DNA of 64,000 nt, from assembly GCA_030248225.1 (NCBI GenBank), contig JASANE010012114.1:1-64000 (forward strand), in the 5' to 3' direction. The first letter of the stretch is position 1; every line of letters begins with the position of its first letter. Shown one piece after another: positions 1 to 12,689 of this stretch. Below the pieces are notes generated by a model. The model saw nothing but the letters and a program-made list of their open reading frames with translations, did no database searches and was not told where the DNA came from. The stretch is from Trileptium ribeirensis (lineage: Eukaryota; Nematoda; Enoplea; Enoplida; Thoracostomopsidae). The translations under genes and the position numbers were made by a program.

Positions 1-1899
1 AAATTTTAATCGTGGTTCGCGCGTATTGCTTCCATGAGCGATTTGTATCAGTGGGGGTGTGGATTACTCTCGCAATTTCTGCATTATCATAGCAATATTG
101 GTAATGAAACATAAGAGCCGGGGTTTGGGATCTATTATCCCCATGCCATGCCGCAGATAGCTGACTAGTCTGTTAGGAAAAATGCGAACATTCAGAATAT
201 GTATCGCTGCTGGACCTAACACTGAACGCTGATATAGATTTTCAACAGTTTATTCGAGCGCTAGTATAATGCAAGAAACAAGCCATACAGCTAAAGCGTT
301 CCCGGTAAAGTCTTGGGAGAACACGAGCAAAACACAATATTTACTCATGAGCGTTTCAATTTGACCACGTCCAAAGGAAAAGTAAGACTGACCATGACAC
401 CCGCAACATAATGGATCAAGGAACATTCATTCCAGCGTCACCCAATTATAGCGAGGTCTAGCTCAGCTATGGGTCGAGAACCATATGCTGACGTGCTTCG
501 AAATTCGCTCCCTGTAACACGCGAGGCTACCAATAATCACAGGAACTACGAAGAAATCCTGCCCAAGATGTAGGACCCGCATAGTCTTAGTCAATTAATG
601 GAGAATAAGCAGAAACCAAAGATATGACCCAAAACGTTCGTAATACACAGGTTAATTGAAGCACAAAATATTAAAAAGTTATGCACGAATTACGATACAC
701 ACTTCGAATACTGTACAGATCAATGCTTGGTTATGGCTATTAAATCTAACGTGGTACAAATCAATGCCTGCTTGCTAACATTAAATCGAATATCATACAA
801 ATCAATATATATTTATGAACAATAAATCCGTCAGGTGTACCTTCCTGCTCCTACAAACTTCGCATAATATCCCTAACGCGAATTCCACGTCGTCCCGCCG
901 TATGTCATATACTAACCTACACTAACGATTATTCGAGCGGCTGATCGATCGTGTATGAACTATAACACTCATCTAACCCTAACGTCAGGCAACCAACCAA
1001 CGGATACTTTGGTCGGGGTGGGTACTCCCGATTTCGAGTACACACCGTACCATTTACCAAGCTTAAGAGCCAATGTCTCCACGAATCTGTGATGATACGA
1101 TCATTTATTTTGCACAGAGATCTGAGTGATACCGCGCACAAGCCAGAACAGTAGTCCCTTCGTTAAAAAACGTTGTAAATACCTCAAGCTCCTTGCAGTG
1201 TCACAGCACTTCAGCTCATCAACGTGGCATCGCTTCGGTCTAACAAGCTTGTGCACTGCTGCTATCTCCTCACAATTTGATGTCGTGTACTGCACTCGAA
1301 TTGCCAGTAGTCTGGATTTGTTGATCTACGGTGTAAAGTATCACGCCTTCGCTCACACTCTCACACCGCTCAAGCGATACCATCGAGTGAATTGCTCTAG
1401 GATGACTAAAGGCTTTGTACTTTCTCTACTAACCCAGTTCCTAGATTTGCTTTGAATTTGCCTCACGGTGGCGTTGCTCTGCCGTAGCTATTTAGATCTC
1501 AACCGATTTTCATGATAAGCCGAGATACATTAATCTATATTCCGACTCAGGGGGGGCGCCAGCTATTCGGGCTTTTGTCTTTTCGACAACTAGCTCTTGC
1601 ATCTGCCAATTAGCTGACGAGGAAGTTACGACCCGGGGCAACACTTACAACATTCTAGAACTGTTCCACTATTAGCCAAAGTTAGCCCTCAAATGGAACA
1701 GCAAAATTTTGGTGTTAAGGTGGGGGTTCAGGCTCAGATTAATGCGCAGAAGCAGCCAATTAATTGATAAACCTGCAAAAGTCAAAAGGTATTTGCAAAA
1801 TACATACCATTATTCGCGGTCTTTAACGACATGACCGGGCAAAGAAAAGGTGTCAGATTCCATCTGACATGTTACTTCACTTCTAACTTCTATATATAG
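1..1899. other. No gene recognised
   Basis: Only short open frames occur here, on both strands, and none resembles a family I know or shows a convincing exon structure. Base composition is ordinary for the window. I see no repeat, RNA gene or transposon end that I can support. Confidence 0.5.
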
Positions 1900-2376
1900 T
1901 CTCTTTGGCTAACCGTAACGGACTAAAATCTCTAGCAGATCTGTTACAGATTTTTGTCTCTAATGACTAGCTGGTAGAAACTTTTGTCTCTACCAGCCAG
2001 CTGTGACATAAAAAGATCTCTTACAACCAACCGTTATATATTTAAAATTCTAATGGACAGCTATTAGAGACAATTGTATTTTATAGCTGGCTGTAAGAGA
2101 CAAAAGTTTCTAACAGCTAGCCATTGGAGACAATAATCTGTTATGACTAGCTGCAAGAGATTTTAGTCTCTAACAGCTAGTTGTTACAGATTTTTGCATT
2201 AATTGGGTTTTTGTATAAGTCTAAAATCTCTTACAGCTATTTGTTAGAGATTTAAATATCAAACAAGCAGTCATTAAAGACAAACATCTCTAGCAGCCGT
2301 TTGCAAGAAACTAAAATATCATATAGCCGTCCATTAGATATTTTAACTTCTTGCAGAAGGCTGTTATAGACAAAAG
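1900..2376. repeat. 30-bp palindromic minisatellite, about 16 units
   Basis: The segment resolves into about sixteen 30-bp units with fixed spacing. The consensus unit begins TCTCTAACAGCT, is followed by its own reverse complement, and ends CAAAAG. Each unit is therefore a 24-bp palindrome plus a 6-bp spacer. Units differ by point changes but keep their length; the best conserved lie near 2,070-2,200. No open frame runs through it. Unit borders were read by eye and may be off by a few bases at the ends. Its function is unknown. Confidence 0.85.
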
Positions 2377-5300
2377 CGCCCACTTTTAGCACTCATTATT
2401 CTGTGAAACCTGCATAACGTAAACCGGTCAAGAATGATGAATTGGCTTTGTACGGCAACAAAATTTATTTGGGTGTAGATCATTGGGCTAGCTATACTAA
2501 AGCTGCTGGGGCGCGATTTTGACCACTGTTAGGGGTCGCCCCCTCTCAAAGTTTGAACGGCATTAAGCGGCGATATGTACGATGTTCAGTGACTCGTTAT
2601 TCATCCAATTATGCTGTTCAGGAGAATCTGGCTAATTTTTGCAACGGTACTACGGCCGAATTCCAAGTTAGGCTCCGAAGACATACTCTGCACCCATCTA
2701 CGAGGCACGGGTCATGCCTGAAGTTGGTTCATATTTTCACGAATTCTATATTTCCCTAAATTTGTTGCGCGAATAACTTACTGACTTAAATTCGCTGATT
2801 AACCTTAAGCCTGACTACATCTCCGTTCTCCACACCTGGCAACTCATTCGTAACATCTTCTACGTCCGGCGAGCTTTTCACCCTAATACTTAAATTTTAC
2901 TGTCTCTTTCATGTTCGTCCCGCCTTTCTATTCTTCTATTGTTGTTGCGTGTAGTATTATTGTCGTACTGCGTTGCCACTATACGGGTGCGACAGAAATG
3001 TTCGTATTTTTGATATTTCACGAGCATTGGTTTAACTTATGGGAGAGCGAGCGCTTCAGTCGTCGTGCTGATAACTGACTATATGCTACGAGAAAGGGAG
3101 AGAAATATAAATGAAACTACGGAACCCAAACCAAAAGCTCAACGCTAAAACTGCGAATGCTAACTGAAAGCTGGAAGGCCAGCGCTGATAAAACAAAAAT
3201 CGTCAAAAAATCAACGATCAAGTCGCTATGAAAATTTAAAGAGGTTTTGCTTCGTACGCGATCTGAGGCTAAACTTTTCCCAAATCGGGAGTAAATTTCA
3301 ACCGGTGAGTGCGCATGCTATATGATGCATATTGTCTCTAATTCGGCTTTCCGCGTGCTTAGGCTAAAATTTTGACTATAATTAACCCCTGTTAATGCTG
3401 TGTACTCCTAAGAGAAGCCATAATTGTTTTTTGTTCAATTGCCGGACCATGAACCGACGTCTAGTAGAGCCTATGTAAACTTGATATCACCTAGCCTGAA
3501 TTTCAAAAATGACGGCCAGTGAAAACTGCTACAGGTTTTCAGTTAAGAAGGTACCCGGCAAATTTCTCGACGCTAAAACGCGGCTCTAACTTATGCCTAT
3601 TCACTAGCAATGCCTAAGATCAGAAGAGAAATTTGGACCTGAAGAGCTTAATAAATTTGTCTTGATTCTAAATGTAATCCAACAATATTTGAATGCAGAC
3701 CCTTTAGAACTTTTAGCCTGATTTATCCTTGGAACTTAAAATGCACTGACAACAAAAGGTAAAACAAACGTAAGCCCAATATGACGCGTGTAACATTGTC
3801 GGTGCTTAATTTTCTACTGGTTCAAGGATGCCTTATACCCGCATACTCTCACCAGCTCTGTGTTTTTATTTTATACGTTAGGTCTCATGTAACAAGGTCT
3901 GATAACAGTTTTCGTATATTTAGGGAAAGGGCAACGACTCATCCTGAGTGCCCAGTTTGTTCTGATTTTGTTGCAACTGCTGCTGTGGCTCAACTACCTC
4001 AGTAGAAGGCTTCTTGGTCAATAACTAAATACAATTGCAACAACCAATTTTCAGTGACTGAAATTTTGGCACCGTAAGTCCAGTTAATAGCGTACAATCC
4101 ATGAATCGGCAGTGGCACCAGGGGAACAGTTGGAACTTATGTAGAAACAACGAAGAAACCAAAAAGCCATACGAAGCACCAAGCAAACATTTTAAGCAAA
4201 ACCTATGGTCCCTAGGCTCAAGTAGCCTTGATCTTAGAATTTTGCGCGTCTTTACTATTCCCAAATTTACTTAATTCGAAAGGAAAATTACAACTTCTCA
4301 CCCAACCCGAGGATTCAGTAGGGCCATTGTGAGCACGCGTCCTCCATCCTAAGTCTCAAGTCCGCCCGGCCCCAAACTCGGAATGAGCGCCAAACAATCT
4401 ACTAAACTACAAATTTGATGAGCTTGGCAGAAACAACAAGCCCAAATTGAATCCAACTCGTTATTCATCTAGCTTTCGTTACCAATAACCTTTAATCATG
4501 GCGGTCTGAGAGAAAAGTCTACGTACCTAACTCAGCTCAATCATCATGTAAAGCATGGACCCAAATCATCTAAATAGTTTTAGGATATACCTAAAACCCG
4601 GGAAACCAGAATGACATACAGTAGCGAGAACGACAGTCTCCCTTCCCCTGATCACACAAATCGGAACTCGACCATGTTAAGTGATTTCCAGACAACACTA
4701 GGTTTAGCCATTCGAAGACGAGGCGAGTTGGCCCCACGGCGGACGACAAATAAGTTACAAAGAAATGAGCGACCAGCTACCTTCAACACTGGATCCTTGT
4801 TGAGGAACAATATATGTTCATATAGATATACGCGCAAGCACCTCTCTTCTTCGAGCTGCATCTAGGGGATAATAAACCCCTATCTCCCATCACCCGCGAC
4901 CGTGACTATAACTTTCGGAATAGGACAACCCGCGTCCACGTCCAAATCCAGCATCAAGTGAAGCCCGTGATAAAAGAGAAACAGAAACCTAATTACTAGA
5001 CACACTGCGTAGAAGTACAAACAAAATCAAGCAACGGAGCCGGTCAGTAAAGTCGAGCAAACTTCTTGCTGCCGAAGTCGAACGGATCACCTGACCTCGA
5101 AAATTTGTTCCTACAAGTCGTATGGAAACTCAATCAGTCTCCAATAACAAACGAGCCCGGATTCTAAGATTGTTTTAGAATTTCAGAACGATGATCCGAT
5201 CGAAAATTTTGGAGATCCAATCCTATCGTAAACTTCTGGCGGCTCAATTCCAAGGAAGACCGCAGAGACAAAAGAGTGTGTCGCACCTGCAAATGTGTGC

Positions 5301-7684
5301 CAAAGTTGAACATGTTGTCTTAATTTTCTGAGCTAAAATCTATTGTTTTTCGAAGAGGAATGCAGTCTGGGTCGAAGATGAAAATATATTATTCAAAAAA
5401 TCGCAAAAGTAACGCAACTCATATAGAAATTAATTATAGTTGACAGTAGAAGGTTCCATTACCGAAGGACTTAATTCCACGAATAAGTGCTAATTTGTCT
5501 AGACGCTTCATGAAAATATGTTAAAAGAGACAGCTCGCAATCGCGCGGCTAAACACGCATCCGTACAGACAGGCATTCAAGCCGGGATTGCCAGTTTCAT
5601 CGTCTGCGAAGTTAACATTAAGCTTTCCGTGGATTCAATTGAGTAGAATTGGCACAAAACATTTACTTAGACGGTATTTTATCCTAGTTTACTACAAGCT
5701 GATGTGCCCACGAAAGTATTAACTTCCGTTCGTTCGACCATCTGTCTGGTCCTTTGTCTTTGTCATGCCGGCAATACGATTTGCATAGTTTTAATCATAA
5801 TCCTGACGAAATTCCCTACAGTCTTTCCGTGCGAACAGATTCCACGTTTTTATGTTAGGCTAGATTTTGTATTTATTCCCTTTAGTACGAGTAAGCGTCT
5901 TCCAGACCTTCCAAGAGGGTATGGATCGTCGGACGGGACCCAAATAGGCAGCCTGGAAAGCATGCCCTGGGAAACCACCTGCCGGAAGGAGCTCTTGCCC
6001 ATGTGTCCCTGGGGCCACGACCGGGCTGCAAACTCACCCCTTCATGCCTTTATGCGGTCGTACGTGTCTACAGTTCTATAATTCATAAAACTCATGATTT
6101 TAACCAAAATTTGTGTATGTTATTTAGACATTTGATTGGTCATATATATATATTCGTATGTCTGTCTGGTGGCTGTCCATTATTCTTGACATATCATACA
6201 TATAAGTTAACAAGCATTACTAATATACCTAATAAAAGAGACAACTAAAAGAAATGACGGAAACAGACAGGGAGAACTAAGGAAGAGAAGAGACAGAGCG
6301 AAAACGAGAAGACAAACAGGAAGGCAAAAGGTCGCATAAAGAGTGCGGTGAAAAGGTAAGGAGAGAGATAGGCAGCAACAAACAAAGAAACCAAAGGTCA
6401 AACAAAAGGACAAGAAATAAAAGGAAACGAAAGCACGGTGCAGCTGAAGGCGATGGGGCCGAGGAATTTCCCAAAGAATCCGGAGGGACAGGCAGCAGAT
6501 TAGGACGAAATGTGGCTCGAAAGACACCTCGCACAAAGGGGTAGACGTAAAATTGGGAGTTGACCCACTAGAGTCAACTAATATGTATTAATATAGAGAG
6601 GTTCGGCGGGCTATCCCACAGTAACGGCTGGCCCGAACAAGGCCCGCATGGGATTCGCTATGAGAAGGCGGTTCGAATCAGGGGTACTATCCCTGTCCCG
6701 CGGGTAAAAATTACAAATGTGCGCTAAACTAGCAAAAATAGAGAGCTTTGACGATGGTAGGGGCGCTGTTGTCAGTTGTCCCAGGTTAACAGGTGGATGG
6801 TCGACGACCCTGCGGGTATATTTGAAGATGTCTCAGCCACCTGAACATGAGGGGTTATTTGCGCACTTTCGAGTTTTAGCCAATTTTTGTATTTTGCGCC
6901 CTCTATTATGTCACAACCTAAACTGGGTGCATTTAAAGGCGCACAGCAGGCCAACAGATGGTTGAGCAGAGACCCTTCGAATATTATAGTGTTCGCCACG
7001 AGGCTGAATGAGGGGTCAAATGTGTGTGTTCAGCACTAAGGTTCCAATATGGGGGCGCCACAAAATACAAAGATTTTATGTCGAATTTCATAGCATATAC
7101 TGTAAAACAGACACAAAACGGAGGGGCAGTTTTGTAGCAACCTAACGGTTGCGTAGGACCCAACTCGCTTAGACTCATTAGATTCTTTGATGGGAGGGCT
7201 ACCTGATGACGTATAAAATTCCCGCCTATTAAACCCGAACGAGAAGAAGGAAGGGTGATACCGTCGATGGTCGAGCAATTTTAGCAGTCAATGAAGTGAA
7301 AGCGAACGTTTTCTTGCTGTTCGTAGGAAGACCAACAACCTCAACGAAGCCAGATGATGCCTATTAGCCATTCGACGACATGGCCTATCCAGCAAGATAT
7401 TTGATTTCAGTAAGGGATGTCTTCTTGCAATAATTCGACAAAGTCGGCTGAAGCTACTTGTCAGACACACAAATTTCTGGCATCGTAAATATCCACAGGA
7501 AGATGAGGGTATGGGAGGATTTATTCGGGTAATAGAGAAAGAAGATTCAAGTACATTAAAATTAATTATATACATATATGCCATGCCTAACGATAATAAA
7601 TACACCTATTCCGGACCACTATCAACAGCCCAACTTAGCGTAAGTAGCGGCAGTTTCTACAGTTTTGACGTGATCTGTTCTGGA
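2377..7684. other. No gene recognised
   Basis: This is 5.3 kb with only short, unrelated open frames. The longest plus-strand frame (5,704-6,081) has no recognisable domain. A purine-rich stretch at 6,246-6,450 is listed separately. I found no transposon ends here. Confidence 0.45.
6246..6450 (+). repeat. Purine-rich (GA-rich) tract
   Basis: The plus strand here is strongly biased to A and G for about 200 bases. This is why the opposite strand has a long open frame rich in Phe, Leu, Ser and Cys; I do not regard that frame as coding. It is a composition feature only. Confidence 0.6.
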
Positions 7685-8560
7685 GGTGTGGATTAAGTTC
7701 TCATACGATTTCGGCTATGTTGGTCTCATTTCGGAAGCTGTAAAATGCAATATCGAAAAGTACTCGGGGAGTTTCCCCGAAATATTAACCATTAGTCGGT
7801 CACGGCTGACGAACGAACCCAACCTTCGTCGTTTCCGATTACTCGGAAACTACTGTTTTCACGATTTTTCGTTGTTTTCAGTTTCTTGCTAAACCATTGT
7901 TTCATCTGTGGATCTACGTAACCGTTATAACGCTGTGGTGCAGCTGGCAATCAGCGTCTGTGATTCTAATACTTTTAAAATTGGCTATTACCTACCCAAC
8001 TTTGAAACATTCGCCGTTCACTTCCAAATGAGCTGTCAATAATTTCCTTGTCGCGGACAGCTATAACTTTAAAGTTTCGACGGCATAAGGGTACGACTAG
8101 TCAAGTTCCGAATAAATTCCGCGTACAAAAAATTTCAAAAAACTTAATACCCTATTTATATCCCTGGTACCGTCTTTTTCGTTATCCTCGACCTTTGTTT
8201 CTGCTATGTATAAAATAAACGACTCTCCACACAAATCCACTTAGAATAGATCATTGAAAGCATATGTCACATAGGCGTAAACAAAACATTCAAAGAATGC
8301 TATTGTACATATAAAAGGCACATACGAGTAAGTGACACATGTCAAAAGTACGCGAAACCCGTTACGAAAATGACAATGGCACCATGCAACATGCTATTTC
8401 ATTGTAAGGAGAATTCCCATAATCTGATTTTAATACGCTGAAGTTGTACTGTAAAAGTCGTCCTATCGTTGTGTAAAGCCAATTTAGGCGTTTCTAAGTA
8501 ATTTTAGCACCATAACCTTGCAGAAACACGAGTAACAGACCGGAACGGTCCTGTGACATC
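7685..8560 (+). repeat. Dispersed repeat family A, copy 1
   Basis: The segment aligns by eye, in the same order, to the reverse complement of about 28,765-29,575. Shared islands include TATCGAAAAGTACT, AAGTTTCGACGG, TGGCACCATGCAACATGCTAT and CAGACCGGAACGGTCCTGT, separated by diverged sequence of similar spacing. The pair is old and diverged. I see no coding potential and no clear terminal repeats, so it could be a non-autonomous DNA element, a solo LTR or another interspersed repeat. Confidence 0.65.
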
Positions 8561-9649
8561 TCTTAAATTTTTAAATGAAAATTTTCGGATTTAATTACAA
8601 GGATTTAGAATCAGCTTTCTCTCGCATGTGCCCTCTTAGCGAATTTCCTTCCAACATCGGATCTCCCAGGACTGGGGCCCCATTCAAAAAGTGACCCTGT
8701 GCACCCGGGTGCGGCCTGTTCGATACCCCAATGTGAAGAGGGGTGGGTGGATAATCGCTCGCGCTCCATCGGCTAGTAAATAGTCGAGCGAACATATGTA
8801 ACGGCGTACACGATGCATGACCCACTTTGGTGTATCCAAATAGCGGCCATCATGTGGCCTGGGACGTAATGCAGCTCCATAATCGTCAAGGATCATGGCA
8901 CATTTATTCTGCACAATGCAGGTGGCCATTCGAACGAGGAATTGCATGGTCGCTCTGGGCCATGCCATATCGAACCATTCTTTTGAGGCGGCCGTCTTGA
9001 CTCAAGGCGCTGCTAGCGAGTCTAGTACGATTACGGTCAGCCAAGAAGCAACGAGGTGACGGATGAATGTTCCGATTTCTTCTAGTAAGAGACCCATGAG
9101 GTTGTGACACAAACATGGTCGTCCGCCGATAGCAATATCTTCAGGCCCTAGGCCAATTCCCTAAAATAAATCCAATCTGTTGATTTCGAGCAGTTTTCCG
9201 AGTCCGGCAAGCAAAGTGTTCTGGAATTAAGGTATCTCGAATTTTTGGAGGAGCACCGTTTGCATGAGATGAAGAATATTGGGTGGAAGCGCTCTGTTGT
9301 TTCTCGATCTAGGAACTTTTTTTATTTCGAGGAGACATAGCTGCAAAATGTCTAGAGCTCCCAATTTTAAGTCAGCCATAACATGTTTAGCTTGCTCCTT
9401 GCCGAACAGATAGGTGACAAGGAGCTATTATCCTATCTCCGTTGAAGCATATTCGATTGGATACTGTTTAATAGTTTCGTACAACGGAGTCGTACTGGAA
9501 AGTTCTGGCCTTCGCGTGTCTTTGTAAAGGAATCTTTCAATGGGCCGCGCAACTTATGGTGTGGTTCCTCACGCGAGGTCGTTGAATTTGCTCCACGAAG
9601 TTTTGTTGAAGTGGTTGTGATTCCTACAGTAAGATTCGTTGCAATACTG
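8561..9649. other. No gene recognised, next to composite element
   Basis: Short open frames only. A plus-strand frame from about 9,448 runs without a stop into the left arm and ends at 9,751 with the same ~30 residues that end the minus-strand ORF beside the right arm. Upstream of about 9,650 the two sides no longer resemble each other. Confidence 0.4.
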
Positions 9650-11745
9650 GCGCTGAAGAAAAACCTATTGTTCGACGAAAACAAAAACCTCTATTCTTTA
9701 TTGCGGAATCATAACGAAAAGTTCAAATACACCTCCGCATCACATCTATGATTAAACACCATTGAAAATACAACTCACGACTATAATAACAAAAATTTAG
9801 CAACATACAAATATACAAGTATAGCAACAACACAGTAACAACAAAATGCCGACCGCTTAATTTCGCAACATTACAATGTTCGCAACATTCCCGAGAGCAA
9901 AATTTGGCGATTGCAAGAAATGTTACTTTTTGACAGCGTTGCAGTAATTAACAAAAGAGACACGTTCGCATCACGAAAATGTATTAAATCACAAAAAAAT
10001 AACGGACACTCCCGCATAACGGAAGAGTCCTCTGAATCGCCATCGCTATCAGGTTTCAATCAAATCAATTATATCTTATCATCGACTGCCTTGCTCAATG
10101 TCATGTATCTGGTTACAATAGTACACCGTGGTTGACCCCGTGAATCGCACTTCACACTGCACCGATTCCAAATCGGGAGTGTGTAGGGCACATTCCGGAT
10201 CGCTTTTTGTCCCCGCGCCCTCATCATCCACATGACCCGGAACCGTTTGTTGCTCAGACGAAAAGAATCGTATCTATCGAAGAGAGACCAGTCAATATCG
10301 GAGCGTCGATCGGAGAACCCTGTCTCGGCCATGGAGTTGTGCCAGTTGACACAATATATTCTCGTCTCCGCCAATCACTCCTCGATCTATTTGAATGATC
10401 CCTGCTACGGGCATGGGGATGAGGAATGGGAGTGCTGACAAACACACGTATGTGGCGATGTGGTCACCAGCAAACGTTCCAGATATTTCCAAAATTCGAT
10501 CTCTTTGTCTAATTTGGCCTTGGGGCGTTGAATGACGTTGATGCCGCAACGAACGATGATCATCCGATATCGCCCGAGGTCAATATGTCGTTGCTCGATT
10601 GCATTCACTATGTCACTGTACATACCCCCGGACACCACTATGACTTCTTTTAGATTGCGGCAGTAGCTGTCGGACAATACCGGGATGGTGCGTTTGCAAG
10701 CACGGTGATTTTCGGGGAGACTGTTGCACAGCTGTGACACTTTGTGTAGGGATTGTATTGACATTTGTTGACTCGACGGAGAAAACGACCGTAGTGGTTA
10801 CAGACACCTAACTGAGTCGCTTTCATCCCGGATGGGGCGTCACAGAGCAGAGCACCAAAACATCTCGTCGATCCTGTACACACGGCGAACTTGATTTTGA
10901 ATGGATCGTCGACTTCCGGCAGACGGTACTACCTGGGGAACGGACTTTATCAAGAAGGGATGCACTCCAGCATCAAGAGCAATCGATAAACGACAGGTGC
11001 CGTTGCTGGCATCCTCCAAAGACTTCAGCCACGAAACGATTTGGGGCTGGATCCGACCGTAGTTTCTCGTCAGTCACTATTTTTTGCCAATTCGAACATG
11101 TTGTGTTGCCGTAAATATAGATACCAGTAACTGCATCTGATTGAATTGAAGAAATGGCCGTGGATGATGATATGATGTCCAGTTGGATACCGTGCCAGAC
11201 ATGAGATGATAAGATGAAGACGCAGTTTTTCATTGTGTGCAAAATAACAAAAAAGTATTACTCAACCTATACTCGACACCGATATATCACAAGTGTTTTT
11301 TCCACTATTGCCCTCATACGGATCTTCTGCTACCCAATCTAACTGCTGTTTGGAAGCATGGCGCGCTCGAGTCGCGGCAGCACCAGTCGATTGTCTACAA
11401 TTACGCGCCCCGGACTTCCCCTGACTGGAATCAAAGACATGGGGTTGGGAAGCAGACACTTCGATTGGGAACAATTACTTCAACGCTCTTTTTACTGATT
11501 CCTAAGAAAAACCGAACTGTAGCCGGCGGGCATAACCCGTCTAGACTGAATGTATTGGTTATGACACCTAATCGTCAAGCCTTGCGCGGCAGACCGTCCT
11601 TAACGATTACATAAGTACCAACGATTGGGGTCTCATCCGTTGAGTTGCTATGTTCGTTTCGGTTCCAGCATGTGCGGACACTATGTAGGTACTGGTTGCG
11701 CTAAATGTTCCAAAACTGGTCGACAATCGCTTGATGACGTATATT
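9650..11745 (-). repeat. Left arm of the inverted repeat
   Basis: The arm matches the reverse complement of the right arm almost from end to end. Matches include the terminal frame LLFDE-KNLYSLL, the block GRDRVLRST/INVIQ in the ORF, and the GLPRKA region near 11,585. The inner edge lies near 11,745, where the RNase H remnant begins. Identity looks moderately high but with many small insertions and deletions, so the duplication is not recent. Confidence 0.75.
10069..10980 (-). pseudogene. Decayed ORF with SGNH/GDSL hydrolase-like region, left-arm copy
   Basis: The best frame (10,764-10,405) is uninterrupted across the region of interest. It shows a block I-like VLSDSY, a glycine-rich VSGGMYSD about 20 residues on, and a strand with block III-like IIVRCGINVI, followed by KLDKEIEFWKYLERLL. 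This order and spacing resemble SGNH hydrolases, where GDS, G and GxND blocks line the active site. After a frameshift, the frame ending at 10,069 holds DRYDSFRLSNK, in the place where family members have the D..H block. The Gly of GDS is Ser and the His is not evident, so catalysis is doubtful. The assignment rests on pattern only. It could be an unrelated ORF; it is not a host gene, since the whole unit is repeated in the right arm. Confidence 0.4.
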
Positions 11746-11763
11746 TGATAAATCTACGTATAT

Positions 11764-12170
11764 ATGACTGATGTATATATGATAACGGAATTGGGCGACA
11801 GAATGATGTCGTCGCTGGTCTTTGCCAAGCCTCGTGTTGGTCCGCTGAAAGAATTATCCATCCCTCGAATGGAATTGATGGCTTTAGTTGTGGGCGTCCG
11901 CATATTGTCGTTTGTGGCTGAGCAGCTCCTTGTCCCAATAAAATCGAAGATCATTTGGTCGGACTCCTAGTGCGTGTTGCAGTGGTTATCGAAAGCAAAT
12001 ATTGGGACCGCCTTTGTGAAGAACCGTATTGCTAGAATCATATCATACAAGGATGTAGAGTTGCGATACGTGCCAACAAAAGAAAATCCTGGTGATTGAC
12101 GTCGCGAGCATGTTCGCATGATGACGTCGCGAACAACATGCTCTGGTGGGATGGCGCATCGTGGCTCGTC
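11764..12170 (+). pseudogene. BEL/Pao RNase H domain remnant
   Basis: The frame from 11,764 contains SLVFAKPRVGPLKELSIP followed by RMELMALVVGVR and IIWSDS. This is the typical core of the BEL/Pao RNase H region, where a resolvase-like acidic pattern of E and D residues is conserved. A stop at 11,968 (replacing the residue after WSDS) interrupts it. The same frame then continues with CVLQWLSKANIGTAFVKNR and RYVPTKENPGD, again typical, before a second stop near 12,098. A shifted frame gives LWWDGASWLV near 12,135, the usual landmark between RNase H and integrase. The 5' part of pol (protease and reverse transcriptase) is missing; the left arm joins here instead. Confidence 0.75.
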
Positions 12171-12689
12171 CATGACAGCAGCACGTTGCCACGTCGCCGG
12201 GCTGATGTCAATACAACGGACCCGTTATATACGACGGCGCTAGAGATCGTCGGTGGGTCCGTTATCGAGGCTATTATTTGTACAGCCGTCGACCAGCCAA
12301 TCCCCATTTTTCTTCCAGTCGAACAGTTCTCTTCATTACGGCGATTACGTTGCGTCACTAGCTGGGTGTTCCGATTCATCCACAGTGGTCGAAAACGAAG
12401 TCGCCACACTGAAGAGCTATCGGTAGCGGAACTATCAGCAGCTGAAACGATTTGGGAAAACGGAACCAGTTGAACCATTTTGCTGACGTTCTGGTTCAGA
12501 AACCTACTCATCGAGCCATAACCCTGGTCAATCAATTGCAGTTGTATGTCGATGATGACGGTATTATTCTCAATCGGCCGATCTTCCAGCAGATGCCGTG
12601 CGGCCCAAGTTGTTACCAAGCGACGATCACTTCACGAAGTTTGTCATCCTAGATTGTCATTAGCGATGCTTCCATTCGGGAACGGCACA

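Noticed and set aside
1900..2376. CRISPR-like array
   Set aside because: Units are contiguous diverged 30-mers without unique spacers, and the genome is eukaryotic.
5704..6081. 125-residue plus-strand frame
   Set aside because: No recognisable motif, two overlapping frames of similar length, and no splice or promoter support.
6207..6536. 109-residue minus-strand frame rich in Leu, Phe, Ser and Cys, like a membrane protein
   Set aside because: It mirrors a purine-rich tract on the other strand; no exon signals or domain.
6670..6680. GGTTCGAATCA, tRNA B-box-like
   Set aside because: The flanking bases cannot form a T stem and no A box lies at the right distance.
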